This document shows positions 18,790 through 19,182 of a DNA stretch of 19,182 nt, piece by piece (within the stretch, counting starts at the first letter, position 1; the number at the start of each line of letters is the position of its first letter). A program made the position numbers and the translations under genes. Source of the DNA: Oscillospiraceae bacterium (GTDB taxonomy: Bacteria > Bacillota > Clostridia > Oscillospirales > Ruminococcaceae). Under the pieces are notes generated by a model. The model did not search any database. It was not told the origin of the DNA and worked only from the letters and a program-made list of their open reading frames with translations. The stretch is from the NCBI GenBank assembly GCA_019413245.1, contig DXNX01000039.1, forward strand, positions 1 to 19,182. The letters run 5' to 3'.

Positions 18790-19182
18790 TTACTTTTCTT
18801 CGATCTGCACATCCACGCCCATGGCCTGCATCTGTTTGATGGTATCATCCACCGAAACAACAGGCTGGCCGTCGTCTTTTTCCTGCGGCTTTTCATAGGG
18901 GCCGATGGAATAGCTCTGGTGTGTGACCTGATAAATCAGTTCCTTGATCTGCTTGGACACATCCTTATTCTTGCGGATGTAATCCCGGAACGCATCACTG
19001 CATTCAAACAGCACCCGACGCCCGTCAAAATAAGCCCGGGTCCCCTGCAAGAACGAGATCAGCAGCGGGTCGTTTTCGGCCATGAGCTCCAATACCGCCG
19101 ACCACTGGGGGAACGGCTGGATGGGGCCGGCCGGTTCAGTCGGGCGCGGACGAGACTTTCTGGGAGCCGGTACGGGCTGGGC
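18790..19182 (-). CDS. dnaX: DNA polymerase III gamma/tau subunit, C-terminal part (5' end outside window)
   Basis: The frame is open to the right edge and ends at 18790, giving 130 C-terminal residues. A Pro/Arg-rich linker (AQPVPAPRKSRPRPTEP) is followed by a conserved C-terminal domain: FPQWSAVLELMAENDPLLISF, then LQGTRAYFDGRRVLFEC and DVSKQIKELIYQVT, and a short acidic end. This is the pattern of the C-terminal domain of DnaX in Clostridia. The ATPase and zinc domains lie outside. Gene order with ybaB and recR supports the call. The 60-bp gap to ybaB holds only its ribosome binding site. Confidence 0.88.
   Translation of the reverse strand, partial: AQPVPAPRKSRPRPTEPAGPIQPFPQWSAVLELMAENDPLLISFLQGTRAYFDGRRVLFECSDAFRDYIRKNKDVSKQIKELIYQVTHQSYSIGPYEKPQEKDDGQPVVSVDDTIKQMQAMGVDVQIEEK

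Overview
The window is the right-hand part of a tailed-phage prophage (about 1-16,800) joined to a conserved bacterial housekeeping block (about 16,811-19,182). The block reads, on the minus strand, dnaX (3' part) - ybaB/ebfC - recR - smpB - ssrA (tmRNA). The host is most likely a Gram-positive gut Clostridia of the Oscillospiraceae/Ruminococcaceae type (Faecalibacterium, Gemmiger or Subdoligranulum-like). Signs for this are moderately high GC, strong AGGAGG ribosome binding sites, sigma-A promoters with extended -10 boxes, the dnaX-ybaB-recR order, and phage families (DUF6275, DUF1523, DUF1064) typical of Firmicutes phages. The genus is inference. The prophage seems to be inserted next to the 3' end of the tmRNA gene, a classic tyrosine-integrase target. 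Its other end, with the structural and lysis genes, lies beyond the left edge.

Layout from right to left. A tyrosine integrase (15,581-16,720, +) lies 90 bp from the tmRNA 3' end, separated from it by a strong bidirectional terminator. A lysogeny unit (13,942-15,430, +) holds a CI/LexA-type repressor with an S24 peptidase domain and a five-helix membrane protein, a candidate lysogenic-conversion or superinfection-exclusion gene. Divergent promoters sit between 13,837 and 13,922. From there a long leftward early operon runs to a hairpin-plus-U-tract terminator at 1,966-2,008. It begins with two small HTH (Cro-like) genes, then a run of small, tightly overlapping genes (membrane microproteins, ASCH-domain protein, DUF1523, Zn-finger microprotein, DUF6275). 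Four genes with stop/start overlaps follow: DUF1064 nuclease, SNF2-like helicase fused to a DNA methyltransferase, PAPS-reductase-like PP-loop enzyme, and cytosine-C5 methyltransferase. The operon ends with a coiled-coil protein, an HUH-type rolling-circle Rep-like protein and two small Cys-rich proteins. A separate promoter at 1,870-1,898 drives the late operon, terS then terL, which runs off the left edge.

How the genes may work together. Early DNA metabolism seems to rest on the HUH Rep-like protein, the helicase-methyltransferase fusion, the DUF1064 nuclease and two methyltransferase activities. No recognisable replicative helicase, primase, SSB or annealing recombinase was found. The coupled nuclease - helicase/methyltransferase - PP-loop - C5-methyltransferase cassette is the best candidate for an undescribed DNA-modification or anti-restriction system. 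The lysogeny switch has two identical 17-bp operators (GTAGATT-N3-AATCTAC), one over the early transcription start and one inside the 3' end of the first cro-like gene.

Several genes are under 60 codons (11,185-11,298; 11,435-11,575; 11,572-11,703; 11,693-11,845; 12,866-13,042). The open frame of one of them resumes in phase after a TGA stop. No gene-free stretch exceeds about 300 bp. The 150-bp gap at 15,431-15,580 holds a leftward terminator and an inverted repeat.
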